DNA from: Phoronis australis
Taxonomy: Eukaryota > Phoronida > Phoronidae
DNA: 38,975 nucleotides
Assembly: GCA_002633005.1 (NCBI GenBank)
Contig: NMRA01000493.1
Coordinates: 71,175-110,149 of the forward strand
Direction of reading: 5' to 3'
Part shown: one piece after another, positions 36,101 to 38,975 of the stretch
Layout of the letters: the number at the start of each line of letters is the position of its first letter
How positions within the stretch are numbered: position 1 is the first letter of the stretch
Translations under genes and position numbers: made by a program
Notes under the pieces: model-generated
The model's input: the letters and a program-made list of their open reading frames with translations, nothing else
The model's database searches: none
What the model was told of the DNA's origin: nothing

Positions 36101-36328
36101 ACTCTGTATTTGTCCTAAGTGAGAGAGAACTTCTCTATAATATCTGCGTTATGATAGGATACCTATGAATACTTAAATTCTATGACGTTTCCGCACTCTT
36201 GCCATTGTCTTCACAGCTTACAATCGTTCGTGGCCGACGCAAGTGACTACGCGATCAAGATGGTAGACAACATGCTGGATATCTTAACAGGGGGAGAGCA
36301 CTCCAAGACACAGGTCATATTAGAAGAG
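3053..36328 (+). CDS. BRD7: BRD7/BRD9-family bromodomain protein, 10 exons, 3' end outside window
   Basis: Joined coding exons: 3053-3104, 6422-6585, 7479-7678, 11204-11348, 20297-20544, 21367-21499, 22514-22586, 25198-25308, 28737-28872 and 36217-36328. They sum to 1374 nt (458 codons) with no internal stop, and every junction is GT..AG with compatible phase. The order is: basic N-terminus with KKHKKH, KLVLNLKV motif, Lys/His-rich tract, bromodomain (about 126-222), acidic linker, then the DUF3512-type region with KLQSG, GFKEDKRN, FSSYAPYYDSAFANMSK and LDILTGGEHSKT. Compared from memory with human BRD7 and BRD9, the post-bromodomain half is closer to BRD7. In vertebrates these proteins read acetylated histones in SWI/SNF complexes: BRD7 in PBAF, BRD9 in ncBAF. 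Human BRD7 has about 650 residues, so roughly a third is missing to the right. Invertebrates often have a single BRD7/9 gene, so the symbol is a family assignment. Confidence 0.93.
4057..4612. mobile_element. Long inverted-repeat element, ATGTTGTTTTATGACAT family
   Basis: TGTTTTATGACAT (4061-4073) is perfectly inverted at 4598-4610. Inside, a second pair matches: the TGGAGAAATTC to ATAGTGTGTGTTAA block near 4132-4180 is echoed in reverse at about 4511-4563. Together they form arms of about 120-130 bp around a spacer of about 300 bp. Related half-copies lie at 21085-21300 and 31965-32170, so this is a dispersed family, probably a foldback or MITE-type DNA element. Confidence 0.6.
4241..4330 (+). 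repeat. 42-bp tandem duplication
   Basis: Two identical 42-bp units at 4241-4282 and 4283-4324 (starting CAGTTGTAGTCATAGACATT), followed by the first six bases of a third. Perfect identity indicates a recent duplication inside the spacer of the 4057-4612 element. Confidence 0.95.
6422..6585 (+). CDS. BRD7: BRD7 exon 2, KLVLNLKV motif and Lys/His tract
   Basis: The acceptor is TTCTGTTTTCTGTAG. The first two bases complete an Asp codon with exon 1, then comes QPIKLVLNLKVPSGTENEA, matching the KPLKLVLKVGG block of vertebrate BRD7/9. Next is a highly charged stretch with HKKHKKKKKKHKHHH, a probable nuclear-localisation and nucleic-acid-contact region (inferred). The exon ends in phase 0 at a consensus GTAAGT donor. 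A proline-rich spacer (PSYPPPDSEE) separates the two blocks. Confidence 0.92.
6685..6845 (+). repeat. Degenerate minisatellite with TTGACT/GTACGAG units
   Basis: Recurring GAGTTGACT, CATATTGACTTGG, CATGTTGACTACGG, TACGAGTTGACATTGG, GTTGACTTGG and GGTTGACG at roughly 15-25 base intervals. The units are heavily diverged, indicating an old repeat. Confidence 0.5.
6903..7287. mobile_element. MITE-like inverted-repeat element, 385 bp
   Basis: TTTTCTGTAGATAAG at 6903-6917 is exactly inverted as CTTATCTACAGAAAA at 7273-7287. No coding capacity. It ends close to exon 3 (190 bp). Target-site duplication not evident. Confidence 0.5.
7479..7678 (+). CDS. BRD7: BRD7 exon 3, linker and start of bromodomain
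   Basis: The acceptor is TATGTTATAG and the phase is 0 to 2. It encodes EKVSKREHSETEVDITDSSE, a Ser/Glu linker, and then LKACLDYIQRTLQR, which is helix Z of the bromodomain and aligns with the LQEALNQLMRQLQRKD block of BRD7. The last Arg codon is split with exon 4. The donor is AG|GTTTGC, which is weaker than the others but the only one that joins in frame. Confidence 0.9.
8187..9723 (+). mobile_element. GGCTTGGAAT-ended dispersed repeat, copy A (about 1.54 kb)
   Basis: The left end is CAAGGCTTGGAATTTCC and the right end is GGTCATTCCAAGCCCTG, so about 11 bp are inverted. The body is clearly homologous in the same orientation to about 16660-18231: for example GTTGCCGACG(G/A)CTCGAAA, ATTGTAATTGC and CACAGGCGCTCGAATTT recur in order. 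No long open frame. Probably a non-autonomous DNA transposon. Confidence 0.7.
10055..10281. mobile_element. Short internally deleted relative of the GGCTTGGAAT repeat
   Basis: Begins CAGGGCTTGGAATTTTCCTC and ends CATTGGTCATTCCAAGCCC. The inside is mostly repeated TTTCCTCTTTTTTG pyrimidine tracts. Its ends match those of copies A and B, so at 227 bp it looks like a MITE derivative. Confidence 0.65.
10458..10563 (+). repeat. Diverged tandem duplication, 63-bp period
   Basis: CTTCAGTACGAGGATATCTG at 10458 and CTTCAGTACCAGGATGTCTC at 10521 each start a roughly 42-bp block ending ATCCTA or GTCCTA. The two blocks differ at five or six sites. Confidence 0.75.
11204..11348 (+). CDS. BRD7: BRD7 exon 4, ZA loop of bromodomain
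   Basis: After a TTCTCCAG acceptor the exon encodes KDSNGFFAYPVNDIIAPGYS (residues 140-159) and SQPMDFSTMQNKID. The GFF shelf in place of the usual WPF is the hallmark of BRD7/BRD9 bromodomains. The PMDFSTM helix-A segment is nearly identical to BRD7. The exon ends in phase 0 at AAG|GTATGC. Confidence 0.95.
11481..11620 (+). mobile_element. Left-end fragment of the GGCTTGGAAT repeat
   Basis: CAAGGCTTGGAATTTTCCGC, a TTTTTTCTCTTATTC tract and AATTTGCCATAAAAT repeat the first 130 bp of copy A, up to the shared CGTTGC. After that the sequence departs, so this is a truncated copy, 133 bp downstream of exon 4. Confidence 0.6.
11725..11875. mobile_element. Short inverted-repeat element with poly-C end
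   Basis: GGGGGCTCGAAT at 11725-11736 is inverted as ATTCGAGCCCCC at 11857-11868, followed by a longer C run. The interior repeats AGTGGAC twice. Probably a MITE; no target duplication could be established. Confidence 0.45.
13219..13724. mobile_element. Inverted-repeat element inside the transposase pseudogene, with short minus-strand ORF
   Basis: AATTGACCTAT near 13220-13230 is inverted as ATAGGTCAATT at about 13713-13723. It lies between transposase exons IV and V. On the minus strand it holds a 37-codon frame (13659-13546) starting MSEANTLSLNDVPGGIDERF, whose CAG|GTGGTA could be a splice donor. It also holds AAAATGGCGGC (about 13310-13320, minus strand), which matches the YY1 core. It could be the 5' end of another mobile gene captured here. 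Function not recognised. Confidence 0.4.
15433..15540. mobile_element. 108-bp MITE with TA target duplication, pogo/Tigger-like
   Basis: The left arm GTTGGATATAACGGTCCC to AGAGAA (15433-15462) and the right arm (15511-15540) are inverted with three mismatches in about 30 bp. The dinucleotide TA flanks both ends (15431-15432 and 15541-15542). The GGATATAACG type of terminus and TA duplication fit Tc1/mariner-pogo MITEs. It lies in the intron between transposase exons I and II, so it inserted into the older element or was part of it. Confidence 0.75.
16121..16551. repeat. 216-bp tandem duplication covering the transposase start
   Basis: Copy 1 (16121-16336) and copy 2 (16337-16551) both begin ACTGCTTCGCCAT and share ATTCACGGGACTAACCGGAT and AAGTCGTTGCTTAAAGG, with about 5% differences. 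On the minus strand each copy contains ATGGCGAAGCAGT, the likely transposase initiation site. The duplication therefore doubles the promoter, 5' UTR and start codon. Confidence 0.9.
16660..18231 (+). mobile_element. GGCTTGGAAT-ended dispersed repeat, copy B (about 1.57 kb)
   Basis: From TGCGTTGCCGACGACTCG (16760) to the ATTTCCAATCCCTG end it tracks copy A (8187-9723) in the same orientation, with many substitutions and short indels. The first 100 bp are diverged, so the left boundary is approximate. It abuts the 5' end of the transposase pseudogene. No coding content. Confidence 0.7.
18941..19073. mobile_element. MITE with TAGTAAAACTAAAATGAC arms
   Basis: TAGTAAAACTAAAATGAC at 18954-18971 is perfectly inverted at 19050-19067. 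The identity extends outward through AAAATAGTAAAAC, interrupted on the left by an extra TAGTAAAAC. The loop of about 78 bp includes TACTAAAATA twice. The core GACGAGCG...CGAGCGATGCGC is GC-richer than its arms. Confidence 0.7.
20297..20544 (+). CDS. BRD7: BRD7 exon 5, acetyl-lysine pocket
   Basis: This exon follows an 8.9 kb intron. It encodes QDYKLMCENAMTYNHPDTIF and YKAAQKLLDSGMKLMSRD, the B and C helices of the bromodomain. N201 in MTYN aligns with the acetyl-lysine-binding Asn (Asn100 of human BRD9). The gatekeeper position six residues later is Phe207, whereas human BRD7 and BRD9 have Tyr. The rest (LKNTLSAISNI) resembles the LKQSIDFMADL segment that follows the BRD7 bromodomain. The exon ends in phase 2 at GT|GTAAGT; without splicing, translation would stop at TAA one codon later. 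Confidence 0.95.
20545..21366 (+). other. BRD7 intron 5
   Basis: 822 bp. The last third (21085-21300) is a half-copy of the ATGTTGTTTTATGACAT repeat family. The rest is featureless. Confidence 0.85.
21085..21300 (+). repeat. Half-copy of the ATGTTGTTTTATGACAT repeat family
   Basis: GCCAAAATTG, GGAAACTTCACAAAATGTTG, TTTTATGACAT, AGTAATGG, TGGAGAACTTC and TTTCACTTGTC occur in the same order as at 31965-32170 and as in the left arm of 4057-4612. It lacks the second arm. Confidence 0.55.
21367..21499 (+). CDS. BRD7: BRD7 exon 6, acidic and Ala/Glu-rich linker
   Basis: The acceptor is TTTCTATAG; one base completes a Val codon. The exon encodes KKPVEQVEVEDDGDDDGAKE and then an Ala/Glu/Lys-rich stretch (LALAEAAAKEAEEELARKKA) likely to form a charged helix or coiled coil. 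It ends in phase 0 at AAG|GTAAGT. The position corresponds to the variable linker between bromodomain and DUF3512 in BRD7. Assignment rests on splice sites and phase more than on conserved sequence. Confidence 0.87.
21500..22513 (+). other. BRD7 intron 6
   Basis: 1014 bp with a short 18-bp-unit minisatellite at 22294-22359. The 121-codon plus-strand frame at 21994-22359 runs into that repeat and has no recognisable domain. Confidence 0.85.
22294..22359 (+). repeat. 18-bp tandem repeat, 3.7 copies
   Basis: Units start CATAAGGCCTATACCAGG at 22294, 22312, 22330 (variant with CATAAGTCCTGCACCAGG) and 22348 (partial). The unit length is a multiple of three, which keeps overlapping reading frames open. 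Confidence 0.95.
22514..22586 (+). CDS. BRD7: BRD7 exon 7, RRKEDGTTSLNF motif
   Basis: A 73-nt exon after TTGAATTTCCAG encoding IGFLRRKEDGTTSLNFINPD. It matches the FERRKPDGTTTLGLLHPVD block of human BRD7, the start of the DUF3512-type region. The donor GTAGGT at 22587 leaves one base, which fits exon 8. The alternative GTATTG donor four bases later would break the frame. Confidence 0.9.
22587..25197 (+). other. BRD7 intron 7
   Basis: 2611 bp, about half of it the TACCGTATT element (22756-23980). The stretch 23981-25197 shows no exon or repeat that I recognise. Confidence 0.85.
22756..23980. mobile_element. TACCGTATT TIR element, full-length, 1225 bp
   Basis: The left end TACCGTATTTGACCCAATAA is matched by TACTGTATTCGCCCTAATAA read inward from the right end, with about four mismatches in 20. 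Ends in TA suggest a TA target duplication. No transposase frame was found. A second, inverted and shorter copy lies at about 30599-31344. Confidence 0.75.
25198..25308 (+). CDS. BRD7: BRD7 exon 8, KLQSG and GFKEDKRN motifs
   Basis: The acceptor is TTATTTACTTACAG. The exon encodes GQMVGKLQSGTGSIAGFKED and KRNRVTP, matching GMTTGRLQSGVNTLQGFKED in human BRD7. It ends at A|GTGAGT in phase 1. BRD9 has a divergent version (SSKLLPGFTTLGFKDERRN), so this exon supports BRD7 over BRD9. Confidence 0.94.
25309..28736 (+). other. BRD7 intron 8
   Basis: 3428 bp. It has the 69-bp minisatellite near its start. I see no gene in 25900-28736. Several 70-100 codon frames at 26.4-27.6 kb overlap each other on opposite strands and carry no known motif. 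Confidence 0.8.
25624..25879 (+). repeat. 69-bp minisatellite, 3.7 copies
   Basis: Units starting at 25624, 25693, 25762 and 25831 contain GGTGACATCACAGTATTCAA, CTCTCTGGCTCAAAGTATTA and GAGATAGTGCAAA. They differ at one or two bases, so the array is young. Because 69 is divisible by three, a 102-codon minus-strand frame stays open across it; that frame is a by-product of the repeat. Confidence 0.95.
28737..28872 (+). CDS. BRD7: BRD7 exon 9, SSYAPYYDSAFANMSK block
   Basis: The acceptor is TTTTTCCTTGCAG. The exon encodes TYLQSGPFSSYAPYYDSAFA and NMSKEDSDVLLSTYGSDQ, matching YLNYGPYSSYAPHYDSTFANISKDDSDLIYSTYG of BRD7; BRD9 is shorter and different here. It ends in phase 2 at AG|GTAAGG. It is followed by the 7.3 kb intron containing the antisense fucosyltransferase. 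Confidence 0.95.
29151..29351 (+). repeat. 22-bp minisatellite, about 9 copies, with an ambiguous base
   Basis: Units read GTAGCACAGGGCAGTGTCATCT with small changes and start at 29151, 29173, 29195, 29217, 29239, 29261, 29286, 29308 and 29330. The phase slips by three bases at GTN (29283-29285). The N at 29285 shows that sequencing or assembly was uncertain there, so the true copy number may differ. Confidence 0.95.
30168..30216 (+). repeat. 25-bp tandem duplication
   Basis: Two near-identical copies of GAACCTCCCGGGACCTATCA plus AACAT, at 30168-30192 and 30193-30216. Confidence 0.95.
30599..31344. mobile_element. TACCGTATT element, second copy, inverted and truncated
   Basis: On the reverse strand this tracks the 22756-23980 element from its terminus (CGAATACGGTA at 31334-31344) through AACGCGTGGGGGGTGCTTA, the GCGCGCGCTTCCTGGCCACGTG block and CAAACATG, to the CAGAGCGTGTTTCATTCAGC block. 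It lacks roughly the last 450 bp. The small plus-strand frame at 30754-31074 is contained in it. Confidence 0.7.
31545..31615 (+). repeat. tRNA-derived sequence, class II-like
   Basis: TAGCAAAGCGG (A-box-like) is followed by TCCCTCGCTGAGAGGG, which can form an anticodon-like stem. Then come a GCTGACCCTCA variable-arm-like segment and AGTTCGAAGC (B-box-like). The Leu/Ser-type layout suggests a SINE head or tRNA pseudogene; the terminal stem is missing. Confidence 0.4.
31965..32170 (+). repeat. Half-copy of the ATGTTGTTTTATGACAT repeat family
   Basis: GCCAAAATTGACATTGACC, TAGAAACTTCACAAAATGTT, ATTTTATAACAT, TTAGTAATAG and TTTCACTTGTCC align in order with the copy at 21085-21300 and the left arm of 4057-4612. 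More diverged than either. Confidence 0.5.
32760..33493. mobile_element. 734-bp TIR element carrying a tRNA-derived segment
   Basis: AACATTCGGGTTGA at 32760-32773 is perfectly inverted at 33480-33493. Weaker similarity (CAACTT) extends outward on both sides. No coding capacity. The tRNA-like segment at 33042-33116 lies within. Confidence 0.5.
33042..33116 (+). repeat. tRNA-derived sequence with intact terminal stem
   Basis: 75 nt. CAGTGTG at the 5' end pairs perfectly with CACACTG at the 3' end. CTTA/TAAG forms a D-stem around TGGCTTAGTGGG (A box). GGGTTCGAGTC is the B box. The anticodon arm is defective: CTTC-CTTTAC-GCAAG lacks one base. It is therefore a tRNA pseudogene or a SINE head. Confidence 0.65.
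33558..33563 (-). terminator. Candidate polyadenylation signal of the fucosyltransferase
   Basis: On the minus strand this reads ATTAAA, about 170 nt after the stop codon. Further AATAAA hexamers occur on the minus strand near 33209-33214 and 33234-33239, so the true site is undecided. The motif is weak evidence alone in AT-rich DNA. Confidence 0.25.
33731..34851 (-). CDS. GT11 alpha-1,2-fucosyltransferase-like protein, large terminal exon
   Basis: An open frame of about 373 codons runs from a TTTCAG acceptor (exon begins at 34851, split codon) to TGA at 33731-33733. Numbering residues from the exon start, RRICK (18-22) precedes a hydrophobic helix (about 23-41, LSIILLVIVLLLVACFSWI), giving a type II Golgi topology. 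A stem region follows, then GRLGN (82-86) in FFQGRLGNELFQYAAVF, the donor-binding HVRQGD (241-246), a CSDEP segment, and LCDHTIISIGSFGWWSAWLA near the C-terminus, all in GT11 (FUT1/FUT2) order. The C-terminal FPPSW resembles the LPEW end of vertebrate enzymes. The family transfers fucose from GDP-fucose to galactose on glycans. HxRR is HVRQ here. No in-frame ATG exists before the catalytic domain, so the start codon must lie in an upstream exon that I could not place. Several N-X-S/T sites are present. It lies antisense inside BRD7 intron 9. Confidence 0.9.
35056..36086. mobile_element. Inverted-repeat element, about 1.03 kb
   Basis: AATTTAGGACAGTG at 35056-35069 is perfectly inverted as CACTGTCCTAAATT at 36073-36086. 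A second AATTTAGGACC lies near 36040 and TTCGGACTCC near 35079 echoes TTCGGACACC near 35983. It lies between the fucosyltransferase exon and BRD7 exon 10. No gene was recognised within. Confidence 0.45.
36217..36328 (+). CDS. BRD7: BRD7 exon 10, last coding exon in the window
   Basis: The acceptor is TTGTCTTCACAG. The exon encodes LQSFVADASDYAIKMVDNML and DILTGGEHSKTQVILEE, matching the IHEFLATCQDYPYVMADSLLDVLTKGGHSRTL block of BRD7. It ends in phase 0 at GAG|GTGAGT. No further exon resembling the DETTRLLRELQEAQ C-terminal block was found before the right edge, so the gene continues outside. Confidence 0.94.
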
Positions 36329-36474
36329 GTGAGTATCTAATGTGCTGTGTAGTGTGCAATTCATGGTCGGTTGAATTGTATTTGTCATTTTGCCTGTGCA
36401 TCCTTTGTATTGTGCTATGCTGTACAAATATCACACGAAAAATCAATGAATGTATTCTGTGATAGTTGTTCTAA

Positions 36475-36745
36475 TTTTTTGTATGCCCTCATAGTTATAT
36501 GTGGGAGTATTATGCTGTTATCGTTGTACATCTGTTCACCTGATCTCAGCTGCTGTATCTCCAAAAGCCCTCGATTTATGTTCAAGAAATTGTGCAGAAA
36601 TATTCCTTTCATTGGTGGGACAGCAAATTTTTAGTTGGATCCTACTACTGGTGTTTCCTAGTGGCAATTTTAGTTGTTAGTGTTTGCCTCTGTATCTTCA
36701 GAGTTCATAAACAGATTTCCATGAAGCTTTGCAAATAGGTATCTG
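36475..36745 (+). repeat. Dispersed repeat, older copy
   Basis: TATATGTGGGAGTATTATGC, CTGTATCTCCAAAAGCCCTC, CATTGGTGGGACAGC and CCTAGTGGCAATTTTAGTTG occur in the same order and spacing as at 38690-38975, at perhaps 70-75% identity by eye. It is an old copy of the same element. Confidence 0.75.
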
Positions 36746-37194
36746 TTTGAAGGATGACGCCACCTTCAAGTTTTCAAATGGATCCAATGTATTTTGCGCT
36801 GTGGCCCCTAGTGACTATCCTTAAGAATGTTCTTTCACTCTGTTTCACAAAATTCTGTTATTCCTAGCAATGTAAAATTTTCACAATTACATTGGTATGA
36901 CTAACGGAAACCATAGCGTTGTCCTAAATCATTCATTACAGACTTGTCCTAATATTGTTTATTCTGATGAGAGTTTCCCTGCCCAAGACATCCACTGTAT
37001 GAGGTTGCTCATAAAGGAGGCTATTCACATAAGCATTATATGAGCATTGCAGGAACATCGGAGCTTACAATCTCTAGCTGTGCTGATTGGTGTTGTCCTG
37101 TTCCCAGCATATTTCTCTCACTATGCGTTTGCAGACGATCCCGAGCAGTGTGACTTTTTAATTATATTCACTATGTTTGGATTTATTTGATCTC

Positions 37195-37290
37195 ATGCTG
37201 TCCTGTCCAACTTCTCCCTGATGATGGTTTGTTTGTAATAAACCGAAACATCAGATAATTTCGTCTTTCATTTCTAAACACTGGCTTAAT
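37195..37290 (+). repeat. Possible retroposon 3' tail
   Basis: CTTCTCCCTGATGATGGTTT and the following CCGAAACATCAG resemble the CTGATGATGG...CCGAAACGT motif that follows reverse-transcriptase frames in many invertebrate LINE and Penelope-like elements. No coding part remains. Confidence 0.3.
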
Positions 37291-38689
37291 CTCCTGGAAG
37301 CTCAGCAAAAAAAAATTAGTCTCGTTCTTATCAAGATTGCGAGATCAAAGTTCTTGTTTTGACAAAAATATATAAGATAAGACGATGTTGTCATTTGCTA
37401 TGAAATCACTTGATACAAGCTACTAAAGAGTGACTACAGTTAGTGGAGGTGTGACAAAAATGCTCAATATGGTAGGTTGCTACCACTTTAAATGCCTAAC
37501 ATAGGTTTTTAAAAACAAAACATAGCATAGCAGGTCAAAGTAGAAATAACGCGTTGTTCCAGCACAACAGCAACTTGACATGTATTCCTTTAGGTCTCTT
37601 GTTATTTGTACTTCAGAGCACCTTAGGAATTCTTTTTATATGACTATTTGTGCATCTTAAATTTTCCATAAGCTAAGTATTTCTGTCCAAACATGGAGCA
37701 GCAACAGAAAAGTGTCTGTTTTTGACAAGTTGAATTTTTCTAAGAATAACTAGATGACACTAAACTATAACTTTTCACGAAATACTTCTGAAATTGAAAA
37801 AGGCAAGTACATCTAGGTTAAATCTGTAGCAACTAATTACTCGATTTTAAAGGTGTCTTTGTAACATTTAATCGATTTAAGGTTCTTAGATGTGAGTTAC
37901 ATTTTATCTTCTGTTAGTTTAGAAAATAAAAATATGACCTAAGGTTATTTTTATAGGCTGAAAAGTTGTAATTTCATGGGTGTGACGAACGTACGTGACG
38001 GACGTACAAATTTGCCGTACGTCTGTTACATAACTTCTGGGATCTAAAATTTTGGTCAATAGTATTGAGTAACAAGTTCAAAGAGACTCTGAAATTATTT
38101 TAATTTTCATTGAAAACTTTTAATGCAACTAAAATTTTTAGCACTTTTTTGTGACGGAGGTACAGCACCATGATATCCAGGAGTTGAACTTTGACCCCAA
38201 GAGGTCGTTGATGTGCCAAAGTTGAAATGTTAATTTTTATGAAGATTAGGCTTCATATGATTGCACAAATTTGATAATATACTGAAATACCCATAATTAG
38301 CTTATTTATGACAATAATTAGCAACACACATGAAAATTGAGATAATTTTTAGGCGAAAAATAAAAAGTTGTAGGACAGTCACTTATTAGTCATAAAACTA
38401 GAGAGACTGGGCTCTCAGATGAGACCAGAAATGTAACTAAAGGTCAAAATTTTAATATTTTGTCTCTAGGTTGCCCTTTTCATGGAATTGCCTCTAACAT
38501 AAAATGATGTCATAAAGTGCTATTAACGCCCTGTTTGTACATTTATAAATGATCAAACGGAGACACGAGTACCATAGTGATCAACAGGCGACAGTGGGAG
38601 TGAAAGAGTTTAGCAACATAAGCAATTCTGAATTTCAAGTTTCATTCTAAGACCTTGGTCTTACTCCTTGGGATTCCGTCTGATGATTG

Positions 38690-38975
38690 ATTTTTATGCG
38701 CCCACATATTTATATGTGGACGCATTATGCCGTCATCTCAGTCCGTCCGTCCGTCCGGGCGGCGTCCGGCGTCCGCTGCTCTATCTCCAAAACCCTTTGA
38801 CATACGTTCATGAAATTTGGCACATATGTTCCATTCATGAATGGGACGGCATGTGCGAACTTTCGGACGGATCTGACTACCGGTGTGCCCCCTAGTGGCA
38901 ATTTTAGTTTTTTACGCTTACCTTTGTATCTTCAAAAGTCCTGAACGGATTTTCATGAAATTTGGTATGTAGGCA
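38690..38975 (+). repeat. Dispersed repeat, younger copy, cut by window end
   Basis: Contains ATATTTATATGTGGACGCAT, four GTCC/GTCCG units, GGGCGGCGTCCGGCGTCCGC, CTCTATCTCCAAAACC and CATGAAATTTGGCACATATG. It is the intact counterpart of 36475-36745 and runs off the right edge. The 75-codon frame here is repeat-derived. Confidence 0.75.

Larger units (their letters stand above)
28873..36216 (+). other. BRD7 intron 9, host of the antisense fucosyltransferase
   Basis: 7344 bp. In order: 22-bp minisatellite, 25-bp duplication, inverted TACCGTATT copy, two tRNA-derived segments, an ATGTTG-family half-copy, a TIR element, the fucosyltransferase exon, and an inverted-repeat element ending about 130 bp before exon 10. 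No feature was seen in 29360-30160 or 32175-32720. Confidence 0.85.
36329..38975 (+). other. Start of BRD7 intron 10
   Basis: At least 2647 bp with no further exon found. It holds two copies of one dispersed repeat (36475-36745 and 38690-38975) and a possible LINE tail at 37195-37290. The region 37300-38680 is AT-rich and otherwise featureless, apart from a small GTGACG(A/G)ACGTAC duplication and hairpin at 37982-38027. Confidence 0.75.

Overview
The window is eukaryotic genomic DNA. It is AT-leaning, intron-rich and packed with short inverted-repeat elements, tRNA-derived fragments and minisatellites. There are no operons, Shine-Dalgarno sites or long uninterrupted genes apart from one terminal exon. 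The slowly evolving protein sequence, kilobase-sized introns, hAT-type and TA-flanked transposon remnants and a GT11 fucosyltransferase suggest a marine invertebrate. A deuterostome such as a lancelet, hemichordate or echinoderm is the best guess, but a mollusc or cnidarian cannot be excluded without a search.

The backbone is one plus-strand gene, a BRD7/BRD9-family bromodomain protein closest to BRD7. Ten coding exons can be placed between 3053 and 36328. All splice phases agree and give 458 continuous codons: a basic KKHKKH start, a KLVLNLKV motif, a Lys/His-rich tract, the bromodomain (about residues 126-222), an acidic/Ala-Glu linker and the DUF3512-type region. The C-terminal exons lie beyond the right edge. 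A TATA-less promoter with ETS-like and NRF1-like motifs probably lies about 120-150 bp before the start codon.

A second real gene is nested antisense in BRD7 intron 9. It is a GT11 alpha-1,2-fucosyltransferase-like type II membrane protein whose large terminal exon is 33731-34851 (minus). Its start-codon exon was not found.

The introns are mostly mobile-element debris. Intron 4 (8.9 kb) holds a decayed antisense hAT-like transposase gene (about 12.5-16.1 kb) that still shows its own exon/intron structure, a duplicated 5' end, an inserted TA-flanked MITE and a 0.5 kb inverted-repeat element. Two 1.5 kb copies of one dispersed repeat, whose ends read GGCTTGGAAT, lie in introns 3 and 4, with two shorter relatives. 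Other elements are a 981 bp TIR element upstream of BRD7 with a tRNA-like core, a 1.2 kb TACCGTATT element in intron 7 with an inverted second copy in intron 9, a dispersed family around ATGTTGTTTTATGACAT, and several tandem repeats with 18, 22, 25, 42 and 69 bp units.

No prokaryotic-style defence or mobile system, CRISPR array or functional tRNA/rRNA gene was found. The most interesting points are the nested fucosyltransferase, its HVRQGD donor-site variant, the Phe gatekeeper of the bromodomain and the spliceable but dead transposase gene.
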